Part shown: positions 15,941-25,125 of the stretch, one piece after another
Layout of the letters: each line of letters starts with the position of its first letter
Position numbering within the stretch: position 1 is the stretch's first letter
Origin: Aliamphritea hakodatensis
GTDB lineage: Bacteria; Pseudomonadota; Gammaproteobacteria; Pseudomonadales; Balneatricaceae
Length of the DNA: 64,000 bases
Direction: 5' to 3'
Assembly: GCF_024347195.1 (NCBI RefSeq)
Contig: NZ_AP025281.1
Span: forward strand, 1,240,001 to 1,304,000
The notes under the pieces: model-generated
Seen by the model: only the letters and a program-made list of their open reading frames with translations
Told to the model about the DNA's origin: nothing
Database searches by the model: none
Position numbers and translations under genes: made by a program

Positions 15941-16728
15941 GTCAGTTTTCCAAGCAGGAAGTTGCGACTTCATTCAGCCGTGCGGCCAGCAGCTATGATA
16001 ATTATGCCAAGCTGCAGCAGCAGGTGGGCGAACAGCTGCTGGCGACGGTGTCTGCAGGAACCGGGCAGCAGGTCAGGCAAGCTGTTGATCTGGGATGTGG
16101 CACCGGTTATTTCATTCCCCGGCTGATGGATAGCTTTCAGCCAGAGTGCCTGACGGGGATTGATCTGGCACCGGGTATGCTGAGCTATGCGCGGGAGCAT
16201 CATGCGGGGGAGAATATCCGTTGGGTGTGCGGTGATGCCGAAGCATTGCCGCTGGCTGCAGATAGCGTTGATCTGATTTTTTCAAGCCTGGCCATTCAGT
16301 GGTGTGAGAACCTGCCCCGGTTGTTTGCTGAGGTATACCGGGTATTACGTCCGGGCGGGCAGTTTGTTTTCAGTACGCTGGGGCCGGAAAGCCTTTGTGA
16401 GCTGCGGGCATCCTGGGCAACGGTAGATCGCTATCAGCATGTCAGTGAGTTTACCCCTTTATCTCAGTTGCGGAGCAGCATTGGGGGCCTTGAGGAAGTC
16501 AGTTTTGATGTCGTCCCGGTGCAGCTGTTATACCGTGAACTGCGTGGCCTGACCAATGAACTGAAGCGCATTGGTGCACATAATATGAGTGCGGGCCGGC
16601 CTGAAGGGCTGACTGGAAAAAGGCATCTGCTTGCCTTCAGAGATGCGTATGAAGCGTACCGGCGTGATGATGGGTTGCTGCCGGCTACTTATGAAGTGGC
16701 TTACGTTGTATTACGTAAACCTGAGTAA
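15937..16728 (+). CDS. bioC: Malonyl-ACP O-methyltransferase
   Basis: Methylates malonyl-ACP with S-adenosylmethionine so that fatty-acid synthase can build the pimeloyl chain. The 263-residue class I methyltransferase begins with the BioC segment VATSFSRAASSYDNYAKLQQ and has the SAM motif VDLGCGTGYF, then CGDAEALPLA and FSSLAIQWCENLP. Together with bioH it makes the pathway complete to pimeloyl-ACP; bioA is not in this window. Confidence 0.95.
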   Translation: MSQFSKQEVATSFSRAASSYDNYAKLQQQVGEQLLATVSAGTGQQVRQAVDLGCGTGYFIPRLMDSFQPECLTGIDLAPGMLSYAREHHAGENIRWVCGDAEALPLAADSVDLIFSSLAIQWCENLPRLFAEVYRVLRPGGQFVFSTLGPESLCELRASWATVDRYQHVSEFTPLSQLRSSIGGLEEVSFDVVPVQLLYRELRGLTNELKRIGAHNMSAGRPEGLTGKRHLLAFRDAYEAYRRDDGLLPATYEVAYVVLRKPE

Positions 16729-16752
16729 TATTTACAATAAAGACGATCCGTT

Positions 16753-17439
16753 ATGGCAAAGAAAAGTATTTTTATTGCAGGCACTGATACTGATGTCGGC
16801 AAGACCGTAGTGGCTGCCGGTATCCTTGAAGCTGCTAACCGCAAAGGCCTGACGACAGTTGCTGTAAAGCCCATTGCTGCCGGGTGTGAAAATACCCCTG
16901 AAGGGCTGCGTAACTCAGATGCGCTGTTGTTACAGGCAACTGCAAGCATTGAGCTGAACTATGAGCAGATTAATCCGATTGCGTTTGAGCCGCCAATTGC
17001 GCCGCACATTGCTGCTGAGCAGGTGGGGCGGAGACTGGATGCAGACCGTATTGCTGCCTTATGCCGCGGCGTCATGCTGCAGCCGGCAGACCTGGCGGTG
17101 ATTGAAGGTGCCGGCGGCTGGCGGGTGCCCCTGAATAACCGGCAGACGATTGCCGACATTCCGAAAATGCTCAATACCCCGGTTGTGCTGGTGGTGGGGA
17201 TGAAGCTTGGCTGTATCAGCCATACATTACTGACGGTTGAAAGCATTGTCAGAGACGGTTTGCCGCTGGCCGGATGGGTTGCCAATCAGGTGGATCCGGA
17301 CATGAGCTGTTACGAAGAAAATCTGCAAACGTTAAAAACCATGCTGTCAGCGCCGCTGATTGCGGAAGTACCACATTCTGATGATTGCTCGCCACAAAAC
17401 ATTGCCCAATTTGTGGACATTGATGCTCTGATTGGTTGA
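16753..17439 (+). CDS. bioD: Dethiobiotin synthetase
   Basis: ATP-dependent closure of the ureido ring from diaminopelargonate and CO2. The 228-residue protein has the P-loop FIAGTDTDVGKTVVAAG at the N-terminus, VKPIAAGC, and EGAGGWRVPL for substrate and metal. It lies 24 bases after bioC and is the last biotin gene here. Confidence 0.95.
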   Translation: MAKKSIFIAGTDTDVGKTVVAAGILEAANRKGLTTVAVKPIAAGCENTPEGLRNSDALLLQATASIELNYEQINPIAFEPPIAPHIAAEQVGRRLDADRIAALCRGVMLQPADLAVIEGAGGWRVPLNNRQTIADIPKMLNTPVVLVVGMKLGCISHTLLTVESIVRDGLPLAGWVANQVDPDMSCYEENLQTLKTMLSAPLIAEVPHSDDCSPQNIAQFVDIDALIG

Positions 17440-17521
17440 TTAATTACTGTACAGTTCGGATACTTACAGGGTGACAGATGTGTCTGTTGCTTTGAAGACC
17501 AATTAACTTAGGGGTGTTGCC

Positions 17522-17767
17522 ATGAATGTAACCTCTGCTCTTCAGACAGGTGTGTTAGGGATAAACCGTGGTCTCGACGGTGTTCAGAAGGCTGCGTCTG
17601 ATATTGCCGGTGCGGGTAAACCGCAGGCGCCGGAAGAGGCGACAGGCCGGGATGTTAATGAAGCACTGGTTGATCTGACTGTTGAGAAAAACGCAACTGC
17701 TGCGTCCACTAAAGTTGTACAGTCAGCAGATGAAGTGCTCGGTACACTGATCGACATTCGCGTCTGA
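17522..17767 (+). CDS. Flagellar-rod-like mini-protein
   Basis: An 81-residue cytosolic-looking protein without signal peptide. The N-terminus (INRGLDGVQKAASDIAG) and the C-terminus (DVNEALVDLTVEKNATAA, then STKVVQSADEVLGTLIDI) resemble the paired terminal helices of flagellar rod/hook proteins such as FlgG, with the central domain absent. Comparable small genes occur near bioD in Pseudomonas. No flagellar gene is close by. Function is unknown; the resemblance is by eye. A TAGGGGTG stretch precedes the ATG. Confidence 0.7.
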   Translation: MNVTSALQTGVLGINRGLDGVQKAASDIAGAGKPQAPEEATGRDVNEALVDLTVEKNATAASTKVVQSADEVLGTLIDIRV

Positions 17768-17796
17768 TTCAGTCTTGTGACCAGTGAGGTGCAGGT

Positions 17797-18804
17797 ATGC
17801 AACTCAATATAAATAGCCTTCAGATCCAGTCATCAGGTGTTGGCGGTGCTGCCGGTACCAGCCAGACTGATGCCGTCAGTTCCGTCCGGGACCCGGCCGT
17901 CAGCGGGTCATCAGTATCTCTGCATTCAGCAGAATCTTCGCCAACTACGTCTACCCCAAAATCAGCGGATGTCAGCGGTGCTGATACTCATAGTGCTGAA
18001 AGAAATACGTCTGATCAGAAAGCTTCCGACCAGGCAGGTTCTGATCAGCGTACTGCTACTGCTGTAAAAGCAGATCTGACCGCGCTTGAAAATGAACAGA
18101 TACAACAGTTAGCCACCCGTGACCGGGAGGTTCGCCAGCATGAGCAGGCGCATGCCTCTGCAGGCGGTGCCCATGCGGGTGCACCGAGCTATGAATACAG
18201 GAAAGGGCCGGACGGGCGTTTATATGCGGTTTCCGGTGAAGTCAGTATTGATACGTCCGCGGTGCCTAACGACCCTCAGGCGACTCTGGAGAAGGCAGAA
18301 ATAGTCTTACGAGCAGCGCTGGCGGTTTCTGAGCCGTCCGGGGCCGACCGTGCAGTCGCCGCCCGCGCAACAGCTTTGGCCGAACAGGCACGTGCTGAGC
18401 TTTCTACTCAGGATGCGTCCGGTGCTGAATCAGCCGGGGAAGAGTCTGTTACAGCTGATGGCCTTTCAGGTGAGACGGATGCCGGCCGGGCTGATGCGTT
18501 AAAAGAAGAGTTGTCTGATAATCAGGCTGCTTCTGAGCGTGAGGAAGATGAGCAGGACGCTGCCCGTCAGGATGCCCAGCGTGAATCACAGGCTGCGGAT
18601 GCCGTACGCCGACAGGATGCGCTGGACGAGCTTAATACCGATCGGGAAGAACACAGTGCTGCCGTTTCTCAAAGTCTGGAAGATTATAACCAGCGTCTTG
18701 ACGAAGTGGGGGAGCGGTTCGCAGAAGTGAATCAGCGCCTGGTCGAGGCGGGGGTGTTTAAAAAGTTTTTCCCCGAAGGGCTGATCATCGACCAGAGTGT
18801 GTAA
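17797..18804 (+). CDS. Putative metalloprotease of the SprA-related / CJM1_0395 family
   Basis: A 335-residue, strongly acidic, low-complexity protein. Residues 1-100 are S/T/D/A-rich and probably disordered. The conserved core (about 95-200) holds REVRQHEQAHASAGGAHAG with an HExxH-type zinc site, then PSYEYRKGPDGRLYAVSGEV and AVPNDPQATLEKAEIVLRAAL, which define the family. A long E/A/D/Q-rich coiled-coil stretch follows to the end. Protease activity is predicted from the motif only. It starts 29 bases after the rod-like mini-gene, and the two probably share a transcript. Confidence 0.78.
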   Translation: MQLNINSLQIQSSGVGGAAGTSQTDAVSSVRDPAVSGSSVSLHSAESSPTTSTPKSADVSGADTHSAERNTSDQKASDQAGSDQRTATAVKADLTALENEQIQQLATRDREVRQHEQAHASAGGAHAGAPSYEYRKGPDGRLYAVSGEVSIDTSAVPNDPQATLEKAEIVLRAALAVSEPSGADRAVAARATALAEQARAELSTQDASGAESAGEESVTADGLSGETDAGRADALKEELSDNQAASEREEDEQDAARQDAQRESQAADAVRRQDALDELNTDREEHSAAVSQSLEDYNQRLDEVGERFAEVNQRLVEAGVFKKFFPEGLIIDQSV

Positions 18805-18816
18805 GCGGTTTTTTCT

Positions 18817-19587
18817 TTATCCGTTGTCTGCTTCCTGCAGAAAATTCATAACCAGTTTACTGAACGCCGCCGGCTTTTCCGCATGGGGCCAGTGCCCGGC
18901 ATTCTGAATGATTTTATAAGATGCAGCCGGGAAATACTGTAACAGCGCATCTTTGTGATCAAGGGTAATGTATTCCGACTGCCCGCCTTTAATGAACAGT
19001 GTCTTGCCGCGATAGGGGGTGCCTTCAGGAGGGGCGCTGATATTGTCATACTGGCTTTCGATAACTGCCAGATTCACCCGCCAGGCAAAGCCGTTTTCTG
19101 TCCGGTACAGATTTTTCAGCAGGAACTGCCGCAGGCCGGTTTCCGTGACATGTTCTGCCAGTTGCTGTTCAGCGTCCCGCCGTGACGTAACCGTGTTCAG
19201 GCTGACGGATTTCAGCCCCTGAATAACAGTGTCATGGTCATGGCTGTACTGTACCGGTGCGATATCAACAATGATCAGTTGCCGGATACGTTCAGGTTGC
19301 GTCAGGGCTAACTGCATGGCTGCTTTTCCGCCCATGGAGTGTCCCAGTATATGGGCGCTTTGCAGGCCGTGATTATCCATCAGCTCAGCAATATCCTCCG
19401 CCATGGCGGCATAACTCATTTCATCGCTGTGGGGGGAGCGGCCGTGGTTACGTAAATCTACGGCATATACCTCATACTGCTCAGCCAGTACTTTGATCTG
19501 GCTGCCCCAGTTATCCAGCGTGCCGAATAATCCGTGCAGAATGATCAGCGGTTCACCCTGGCCCTGAATATTCACGTGAAGTTGCAT
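18817..19587 (-). CDS. Alpha/beta-hydrolase esterase, YbfF type
   Basis: A 256-residue serine hydrolase. It shows IILHGLFGTLDNWG (oxyanion hole), VDLRNHGRSPHS, the nucleophile elbow GHSMGGKAAM, and the C-terminal GHWPHAEKP histidine. These match E. coli YbfF, an acyl-CoA/malonyl ester esterase of unclear physiological role. It ends 12 bases from the convergent metalloprotease-like gene. Confidence 0.88.
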   Translation of the reverse strand: MQLHVNIQGQGEPLIILHGLFGTLDNWGSQIKVLAEQYEVYAVDLRNHGRSPHSDEMSYAAMAEDIAELMDNHGLQSAHILGHSMGGKAAMQLALTQPERIRQLIIVDIAPVQYSHDHDTVIQGLKSVSLNTVTSRRDAEQQLAEHVTETGLRQFLLKNLYRTENGFAWRVNLAVIESQYDNISAPPEGTPYRGKTLFIKGGQSEYITLDHKDALLQYFPAASYKIIQNAGHWPHAEKPAAFSKLVMNFLQEADNG

Positions 19588-19613
19588 GCGTGTAGCCTCT
19601 TTTACATATCCGT

Positions 19614-19639
19614 AAAAAAGCCGATGCGGGCATCGGCTT
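19614..19639 (-). terminator. Terminator of fklB
   Basis: Read on the minus strand: AAGCCGATG pairs with CATCGGCTT around a 4-base loop (19618-19639), followed by six U (A run at 19614-19619). It lies between fklB and the esterase gene. Confidence 0.9.
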
Positions 19640-19667
19640 AGTCATTGTGCTTAACAGACCCGTTCTG

Positions 19668-20294
19668 TTACAGAACAGCCAGCAGCTCAACGTCAAAAAT
19701 CAGGGTGGCGTAAGGAGGGATGCCGCCTGGCGAGCCTTGTGCACCGTATGCCAGTTGATACGGTACGTACAGACGCCATTTGTTACCTGGAGTCATCAGC
19801 TGCAGTGCTTCGGTCCAGCCAGCGATTACGCCGCCCACAGGGAATTCAGCAGGCTGACCACGCTCATAAGAGCTGTCGAATACCTTGCCGTCAGTGAACG
19901 TGCCGTGATAGTGAACGCGTACGGTTGATTCAGCAGTTGGTTTTTCGCCTGCTTCGCTACCGGCTTCGATTACTTCGTACTGCAGGCCGGAATCGGTGAC
20001 GAATATTTCTTCACGCTGAGAGTTTTTCTCCAGGAAGATTTCGCCTTCAGCCGCTGCTTTTTTAGCAGCCGCTTCCGCTTCTTCCTGCATGCGCTTCTGG
20101 ATTTCGTTGAATGCAGCCTGGATCTGTTCGCCGGCGACTTTCAGCTCCGCGCCTTCAAAGGCATCCTGGATACCGGTTACAACTGCGTTCAGGGAAACGC
20201 CTTCAAAGCTGTTGTTGGCCAGTTGATCGCCCATTTGACGGCCGATACCGTAGCTGGCGATTTGTTCGGTGGTTTCTAGTTTTAGTTCAGACAT
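19668..20294 (-). CDS. fklB: FKBP-type peptidyl-prolyl isomerase (FKBP22 type)
   Basis: Folding helper accelerating proline cis-trans isomerisation. The 208-residue protein has an N-terminal helical dimerisation part (QIASYGIGRQMGDQLANN), a long E/A/K helix, and a C-terminal FKBP domain with VRVHYHGTFTDGKVFDSSY, GVIAGWTEALQLM and YGAQGSPGGIPP, containing the usual ligand-pocket aromatics. There is no signal peptide, so it is cytosolic, which favours FklB over periplasmic FkpA. Confidence 0.92.
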   Translation of the reverse strand: MSELKLETTEQIASYGIGRQMGDQLANNSFEGVSLNAVVTGIQDAFEGAELKVAGEQIQAAFNEIQKRMQEEAEAAAKKAAAEGEIFLEKNSQREEIFVTDSGLQYEVIEAGSEAGEKPTAESTVRVHYHGTFTDGKVFDSSYERGQPAEFPVGGVIAGWTEALQLMTPGNKWRLYVPYQLAYGAQGSPGGIPPYATLIFDVELLAVL

Positions 20295-20371
20295 GAGACT
20301 CGATCAATTGAGGGTTCATTAAGGCGGCCAAGCCTAGCAAACTCCGCGGTTAAACGCTATGGCTGGCCGTA

Positions 20372-21718
20372 TCAGAGCAGGTCCGGGATGACCTCGGTCA
20401 CCTGGCTGCGAATCCGTCCGTCCTGCAGGCGAATATGGATTTCTTCTCCCGGGTTGATGGCCCTGACCTGCTGAATAACTTTTCCGTCAGGGCGTTCGGT
20501 AATAGCATAGCCCCTCTCCAGCGTCGCCAGTGGGCTAACGCCGTTAAGGCGTCCGGCAATGGCCTGTAAGCGCAACTGCTGCCGTGCCTGATACTGGAGG
20601 CTGAGCTGTTCCAGCCGGTGTCCCAGCTCGTTTACTTTTTGTTGTAAAGCACCGATGCGGGGCTGCTGCAGGCAGCGTTGCTGCCGCTGTTGTAACTGCT
20701 GCAGTTTATCTTGCCGTACCGTTACAGTTTGCTGCATGGCTTTACTGAGGCGCAGTTCCAGGTCGTCCAGCCTCTGGGCGTGTTCGTTGAGTTTATCGCC
20801 CGGGTGTTTCAGGCGGCTGCTGATCCAGCGGAGTTTTTCCTGATAGCGGCTCAGCTTCTGCTGCAGGTTTAATTGCAGTCTGTTCTGCAGCTGCTGCAGG
20901 CGCAGCTGCAGATGCGCCTGATCCGGACTGATAATTTCAGCGGCAGCCGAGGGTGTTGGTGCACGGACATCAGCAACAAAGTCTGCTATCGACACATCGG
21001 TTTCATGGCCGACAGCGCTGATCACCGGTATATGGCTGTTAAAAATGGCCCGGGCCACTCTGGCTTCGTTGAAACACCAGAGGTCTTCAAGAGAACCGCC
21101 CCCGCGGCCCACAATCAGCACATCACAGGCGTTATGATTATTCGCGGTTTCAATGGCTGCGACGATTTCACCGGTTGCTTCATTGCCCTGCACCCGGGTC
21201 GGATAAATATTGACCGGTAATGAGGGAAAACGGCGCTGTAAGACGGTCAGAATATCGTGGACCGCCGCGCCGGTCGGTGAGGTAATAATGCCAAGTCGCT
21301 TTGGCTGGGCGGGTAAGGGTTTCTTATGTGACTGATCAAACAGCCCCTGATGCTGCAGCTGTAACTTCAGGGCTTCATAGGCCTGCTGTAAAGAGCCGAT
21401 ACCGGCATCTTCCATATAATCACAGATCAGTTGGTAGTCACCGCGGCCAGGGTACAGGCTGACTTTGGCGCGGACACGCACCTTGTCACCGTTTTTCGGC
21501 TGGTAGTTCAGGTAGTGGTTGCGGTTCTTAAACATGGCGCAGCGTACCTGAGCGCCGCTGTCTTTCAGCGTGAAATACCAGTGACCTGAGCCGGGACGAA
21601 CAAAGTTAGAAAGTTCACCTTCAACCTGAATAATTCTGAAGCTGCTTTCCAGCAGTGATTTAACTTCATTGTTAAGTTCGCTGACGGTAAACGCGGGGGG
21701 AGTTTGGTTGCTTTGCAT
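20372..21718 (-). CDS. xseA: Exodeoxyribonuclease VII large subunit
   Basis: Catalytic subunit of the single-strand-specific exonuclease VII. The 448-residue protein has an N-terminal OB fold (VEGELSNFVRPGSGHWYFTL), a catalytic core with RGGGSLEDLWCFNE and SAVGHETDVSIADFVAD, and a long Q/L/R-rich coiled coil (about 265-385) that forms the enzyme stalk, ending in LERGYAITERPDG. It is divergent from guaB, as in E. coli. The small subunit xseB is not nearby. Confidence 0.96.
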   Translation of the reverse strand: MQSNQTPPAFTVSELNNEVKSLLESSFRIIQVEGELSNFVRPGSGHWYFTLKDSGAQVRCAMFKNRNHYLNYQPKNGDKVRVRAKVSLYPGRGDYQLICDYMEDAGIGSLQQAYEALKLQLQHQGLFDQSHKKPLPAQPKRLGIITSPTGAAVHDILTVLQRRFPSLPVNIYPTRVQGNEATGEIVAAIETANNHNACDVLIVGRGGGSLEDLWCFNEARVARAIFNSHIPVISAVGHETDVSIADFVADVRAPTPSAAAEIISPDQAHLQLRLQQLQNRLQLNLQQKLSRYQEKLRWISSRLKHPGDKLNEHAQRLDDLELRLSKAMQQTVTVRQDKLQQLQQRQQRCLQQPRIGALQQKVNELGHRLEQLSLQYQARQQLRLQAIAGRLNGVSPLATLERGYAITERPDGKVIQQVRAINPGEEIHIRLQDGRIRSQVTEVIPDLL

Positions 21719-21824
21719 GACGCGATAGTAAACTATTCAGAAGGCTTATTTAAGGCTTTTACGGGGTCAGCGTTTCAGCCTGAAAAAATAGTCATGAAAA
21801 CTGTATTTTTTCACCCGGTATTAA

Positions 21825-21853
21825 TTGTCGCCACTGTTGTAAAAGGCTATAAT
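21825..21853 (+). promoter_or_regulatory. guaBA promoter
   Basis: TTGTCG (21825-21830), a 17-base spacer and a perfect TATAAT (21848-21853) put the transcript start near 21860, about 36 bases before guaB. I saw no PurR-like palindrome around it. Confidence 0.7.
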
Positions 21854-21895
21854 CCCGTGCCTTCTTTATATACAGAATAAAGGCACGCCCTCACT

Positions 21896-23365
21896 ATGTT
21901 GCGAATTGCTGAAGAAGCACTTACTTTCGACGATGTTCTTTTGGTTCCTGGTTATTCCGAAGTTCTGCCTAAGGACGTGTCACTTAAGACTCGCCTGACC
22001 AAAGGGATTGAATTGAATATTCCTTTGGCTTCCGCAGCGATGGATACTGTTACGGAATCCCGTCTGGCCATTGCAATGGCTCAGGAAGGCGGCATCGGTA
22101 TCATCCATAAAAACCTTACAATTGAACAGCAAGCTGACGAAGTTCGCCGCGTTAAGAAGTACGAGGCGGGTGTGGTCAGTGATCCTGTTACCTGTACATC
22201 TGATATGACCGTAGGCGAGCTGAACGCACTGAGTGCACGGGTCGGCTTCTCCGGTTTCCCGGTTGTGGATAACGGTGATCTGGTGGGTATTGTTACCAGC
22301 CGGGATGCACGTTTTGAACACAAACTGGATGCAACCGTAGCGTCTATCATGACCCCGAAAGACCGTCTGGTTACGGTGAAGGAAGGTGTTGATCCTGACG
22401 TCGTACGTAACCTGCTGCGCAAGCACCGCATTGAAAAGATTCTGGTTGTCGATGACAGCTTTGGTCTGCGCGGTATGATGACAGTAAAAGACATGAACAA
22501 AGCGCAGACGCACCCGAACGCTGCGAAAGACGAGAAAGGCCGTCTGATTGTCGGTGCGGCTGTGGGTACCGGTGCAGATACTGGCGAGCGTGTTGAAGCG
22601 CTGGTGAATGCTGAAGTTGATGTCATCATTGTTGACACGGCTCACGGTCACTCAAAAGGCGTTATCGACCGGGTTGCCTGGGTGAAAGCAAACTTCCCTG
22701 ATGTACAGGTCATTGGCGGTAACATTGCGACTGCTGCGGCAGCGGTGGCACTGGCGAAGGCTGGTGCTGACGGTGTTAAAGTGGGCATAGGTCCGGGATC
22801 TATCTGTACGACCCGTATTGTTGCCGGTGTTGGTGTACCTCAGGTCAGTGCGGTTGCTAACGTTGCGGCGGCGCTGGAAGAGTATGGTGTACCCTGCATC
22901 GCTGATGGCGGTATCCGTTTCTCCGGTGATTTGTCCAAGGCGATTGTTGCCGGTGCTTCGGCCGTTATGGTCGGTTCAATGCTGGCCGGTACTGATGAGG
23001 CGCCGGGTGATGTTGAGCTGTTCCAGGGCCGTGCATACAAATCTTACCGCGGTATGGGCTCGCTGGGTGCGATGGCTCAGACGACCGGTTCTTCTGACCG
23101 TTATTTCCAGGATGCTGCTCAGGGTGCTGAAAAGCTGGTGCCGGAAGGCATTGAAGGCCGGGTAGCCTGTAAAGGTCCGATGGGCGGTGTGGTGCATCAG
23201 CTGATGGGTGGTCTGCGGGCTTCCATGGGGTATACCGGCAGTTCCGATATTACCACCATGCGCACGGTACCGGAGTTTGTACGCATTACAAACGCCGGTA
23301 TGGCAGAAAGCCATGTTCATGATGTGAGCATCACGAAAGAGGCGCCGAATTACCGGGTTGGATAA
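21896..23365 (+). CDS. guaB: Inosine-5'-monophosphate dehydrogenase
   Basis: NAD-dependent oxidation of IMP to XMP, the committed step to GMP. The 489-residue protein has the barrel start EALTFDDVLLVPGYSEV, two CBS domains (about 93-200) inserted in the barrel, the catalytic loop GPGSICTTR with Cys304, and the flap region GMGSLGAM with later EGRV. Length equals E. coli GuaB. A promoter lies just upstream and guaA follows. Confidence 0.97.
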   Translation: MLRIAEEALTFDDVLLVPGYSEVLPKDVSLKTRLTKGIELNIPLASAAMDTVTESRLAIAMAQEGGIGIIHKNLTIEQQADEVRRVKKYEAGVVSDPVTCTSDMTVGELNALSARVGFSGFPVVDNGDLVGIVTSRDARFEHKLDATVASIMTPKDRLVTVKEGVDPDVVRNLLRKHRIEKILVVDDSFGLRGMMTVKDMNKAQTHPNAAKDEKGRLIVGAAVGTGADTGERVEALVNAEVDVIIVDTAHGHSKGVIDRVAWVKANFPDVQVIGGNIATAAAAVALAKAGADGVKVGIGPGSICTTRIVAGVGVPQVSAVANVAAALEEYGVPCIADGGIRFSGDLSKAIVAGASAVMVGSMLAGTDEAPGDVELFQGRAYKSYRGMGSLGAMAQTTGSSDRYFQDAAQGAEKLVPEGIEGRVACKGPMGGVVHQLMGGLRASMGYTGSSDITTMRTVPEFVRITNAGMAESHVHDVSITKEAPNYRVG

Positions 23366-23390
23366 TTCGCGACCAGAAAAATACCAGTAG

Positions 23391-23424
23391 GTGGGATGGC
23401 TTCGGCTATCCCACTTTTGTTTTT
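23391..23424 (+). terminator. Terminator-like hairpin between guaB and guaA
   Basis: GTGGGATGGC (23391-23400) pairs with GCTATCCCAC (23405-23414), one G-U, around the stable TTCG tetraloop, followed by TTTTGTTTTT. It has all the marks of an intrinsic terminator yet lies inside the guaBA operon, so it probably attenuates guaA. Confidence 0.88.
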
Positions 23425-23467
23425 AACAAGCTACAACACTTGTAGAGATTCCTTTGGAGTCATCGAA

Positions 23468-25048
23468 ATGTCCCAAGATATTCATGCACAACGGATTTTA
23501 ATCCTCGATTTCGGCTCACAGTACACGCAGCTGATTGCGCGACGTATTCGTGAGATCGGTGTTTACTGTGAAATTTATCCTTACGATATGGATAATGCCG
23601 CAATTACCGAATTTAATCCGCGGGGGATTATCCTGGCGGGTGGCCCGGAATCAGTTACCGAAGGTGACTCGCCGCGGGCACCGCAGGCCGTTTTTGATCT
23701 GAACGTACCGATCCTGGGTATTTGCTATGGCATGCAGACCATGGCTGAGCAGCTGGGCGGTGCCGTTGTTACCTCTGATAAGCGTGAGTTCGGTTACGCG
23801 AAGGTGCGCCTGGAAGACAGCCCGAGCCGTTTGTTTGAAGGCATTGAAGATCACATTGCCAACAATGGTTCATTGTTGCTGGATGTGTGGATGAGCCATG
23901 GTGACAAGGTCAGTGACCTGCCGGAAGGTTTCCATGTGATCGCCAGTACTGAAAGTGCGCCAATCGCCGCCATGTGTCACCCGGGTAAAAACTACTTTGG
24001 TGTACAGTTCCACCCTGAAGTTACCCACACGAAGCAGGGCGGACGGATGCTGACGCGTTTCGTTCAGGAAATCTGTGAATGTGATGCTTTGTGGACGGCA
24101 GAAAACATTATTGCTGATCTGATTGCCCGTGTTCGCGAACAGGTCGGCAATCAGAAAGTGTTACTTGGCCTTTCCGGCGGGGTTGATTCTTCTGTTGTGG
24201 CTGCGTTATTGCACAAGGCTATCGGCGATCAGCTGACTTGCGTATTCGTGGATAACGGTTTGCTGCGTAAGCGCGAAGGCGATCAGGTAATGGACATGTT
24301 CGCTAAGAACATGGGGGTTAAGGTTATCCGTTCTGATTCCGAGGAGCTGTTCCTGGGCCGTCTGGAAGGGGAAGCGGATCCGGAAACCAAGCGTAAGATC
24401 ATCGGTAATACCTTTATTGAAGTATTTGATGACGAAGCAGCCAAGCTGAAGGATGTTAACTTCCTTGCGCAGGGTACAATTTATCCGGACGTCATCGAAT
24501 CTGCCGCTGCCAAGACAGGCAAAGCACACGTCATCAAGTCTCACCACAATGTGGGTGGTCTGCCGGAAGATATGGCGTTTGAGCTGGTTGAACCGCTGCG
24601 TGAGCTGTTCAAGGACGAAGTCCGTAAGATCGGTCTTGAACTGGGCCTGCCATACGACATGGTTTACCGTCATCCGTTCCCGGGCCCGGGTCTGGGTGTG
24701 CGTATTCTGGGTGAAGTGAAGAAAGAGTATGCGGATATCCTGCGTGAAGCTGATGCTATCTTCCTGGAAGAGCTGCATGCCGCTGACTGGTATCATAAAA
24801 CCAGCCAGTCTTTTGCGGTATTCCTGCCGGTTAAATCGGTCGGTGTCGTGGGTGATGGCCGCCGTTATGAATATGTTATTGCGTTACGTGCTGTTGAAAC
24901 CATCGACTTTATGACAGCGCGCTGGGCGCATCTGCCATATGAGCTGCTGGAGACTGTATCCAGCCGTATCATTAACGAGATTCCAAAAGTATCCCGCGTG
25001 ACTTACGATGTAAGCTCTAAGCCGCCGGCGACGATTGAATGGGAATAA
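23468..25048 (+). CDS. guaA: GMP synthase (glutamine-hydrolysing)
   Basis: Aminates XMP to GMP using glutamine and ATP. The 526-residue protein joins a class I glutaminase (ILDFGSQYTQLIARRIRE, nucleophile Cys86 in GICYGMQ, VQFHPEVTHT) to an ATP-pyrophosphatase domain (LLGLSGGVDSSVVAALLH) and a dimerisation domain ending in the conserved KPPATIEWE. ATG 23468 follows GGAG at proper distance; the longer frame from 23396 begins inside the terminator stem and is rejected. Confidence 0.97.
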   Translation: MSQDIHAQRILILDFGSQYTQLIARRIREIGVYCEIYPYDMDNAAITEFNPRGIILAGGPESVTEGDSPRAPQAVFDLNVPILGICYGMQTMAEQLGGAVVTSDKREFGYAKVRLEDSPSRLFEGIEDHIANNGSLLLDVWMSHGDKVSDLPEGFHVIASTESAPIAAMCHPGKNYFGVQFHPEVTHTKQGGRMLTRFVQEICECDALWTAENIIADLIARVREQVGNQKVLLGLSGGVDSSVVAALLHKAIGDQLTCVFVDNGLLRKREGDQVMDMFAKNMGVKVIRSDSEELFLGRLEGEADPETKRKIIGNTFIEVFDDEAAKLKDVNFLAQGTIYPDVIESAAAKTGKAHVIKSHHNVGGLPEDMAFELVEPLRELFKDEVRKIGLELGLPYDMVYRHPFPGPGLGVRILGEVKKEYADILREADAIFLEELHAADWYHKTSQSFAVFLPVKSVGVVGDGRRYEYVIALRAVETIDFMTARWAHLPYELLETVSSRIINEIPKVSRVTYDVSSKPPATIEWE

Positions 25049-25066
25049 TCTTCCGTTAATTCTGAT

Positions 25067-25092
25067 AAAAGCCCGCAGTAGCGGGCTTTTTT
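25067..25092 (+). terminator. Terminator after guaA
   Basis: AAAAGCCCGC (25067-25076) pairs with GCGGGCTTTT (25081-25090) round AGTA, and the T tract runs on to 25092. Confidence 0.92.
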
Positions 25093-25125
25093 GTGTCAGG
25101 TCGGTTGAGTGAGACAGAGGTACTG

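Noticed and set aside
21980..22651. 223- and 185-residue minus-strand frames opposite guaB
   Set aside because: Antisense shadows of guaB; no ribosome binding site or recognisable domain.
23396..23467. 24-residue N-terminal extension of guaA
   Set aside because: It begins within the stem of the guaB-guaA hairpin, and GGAG lies before ATG 23468 instead.
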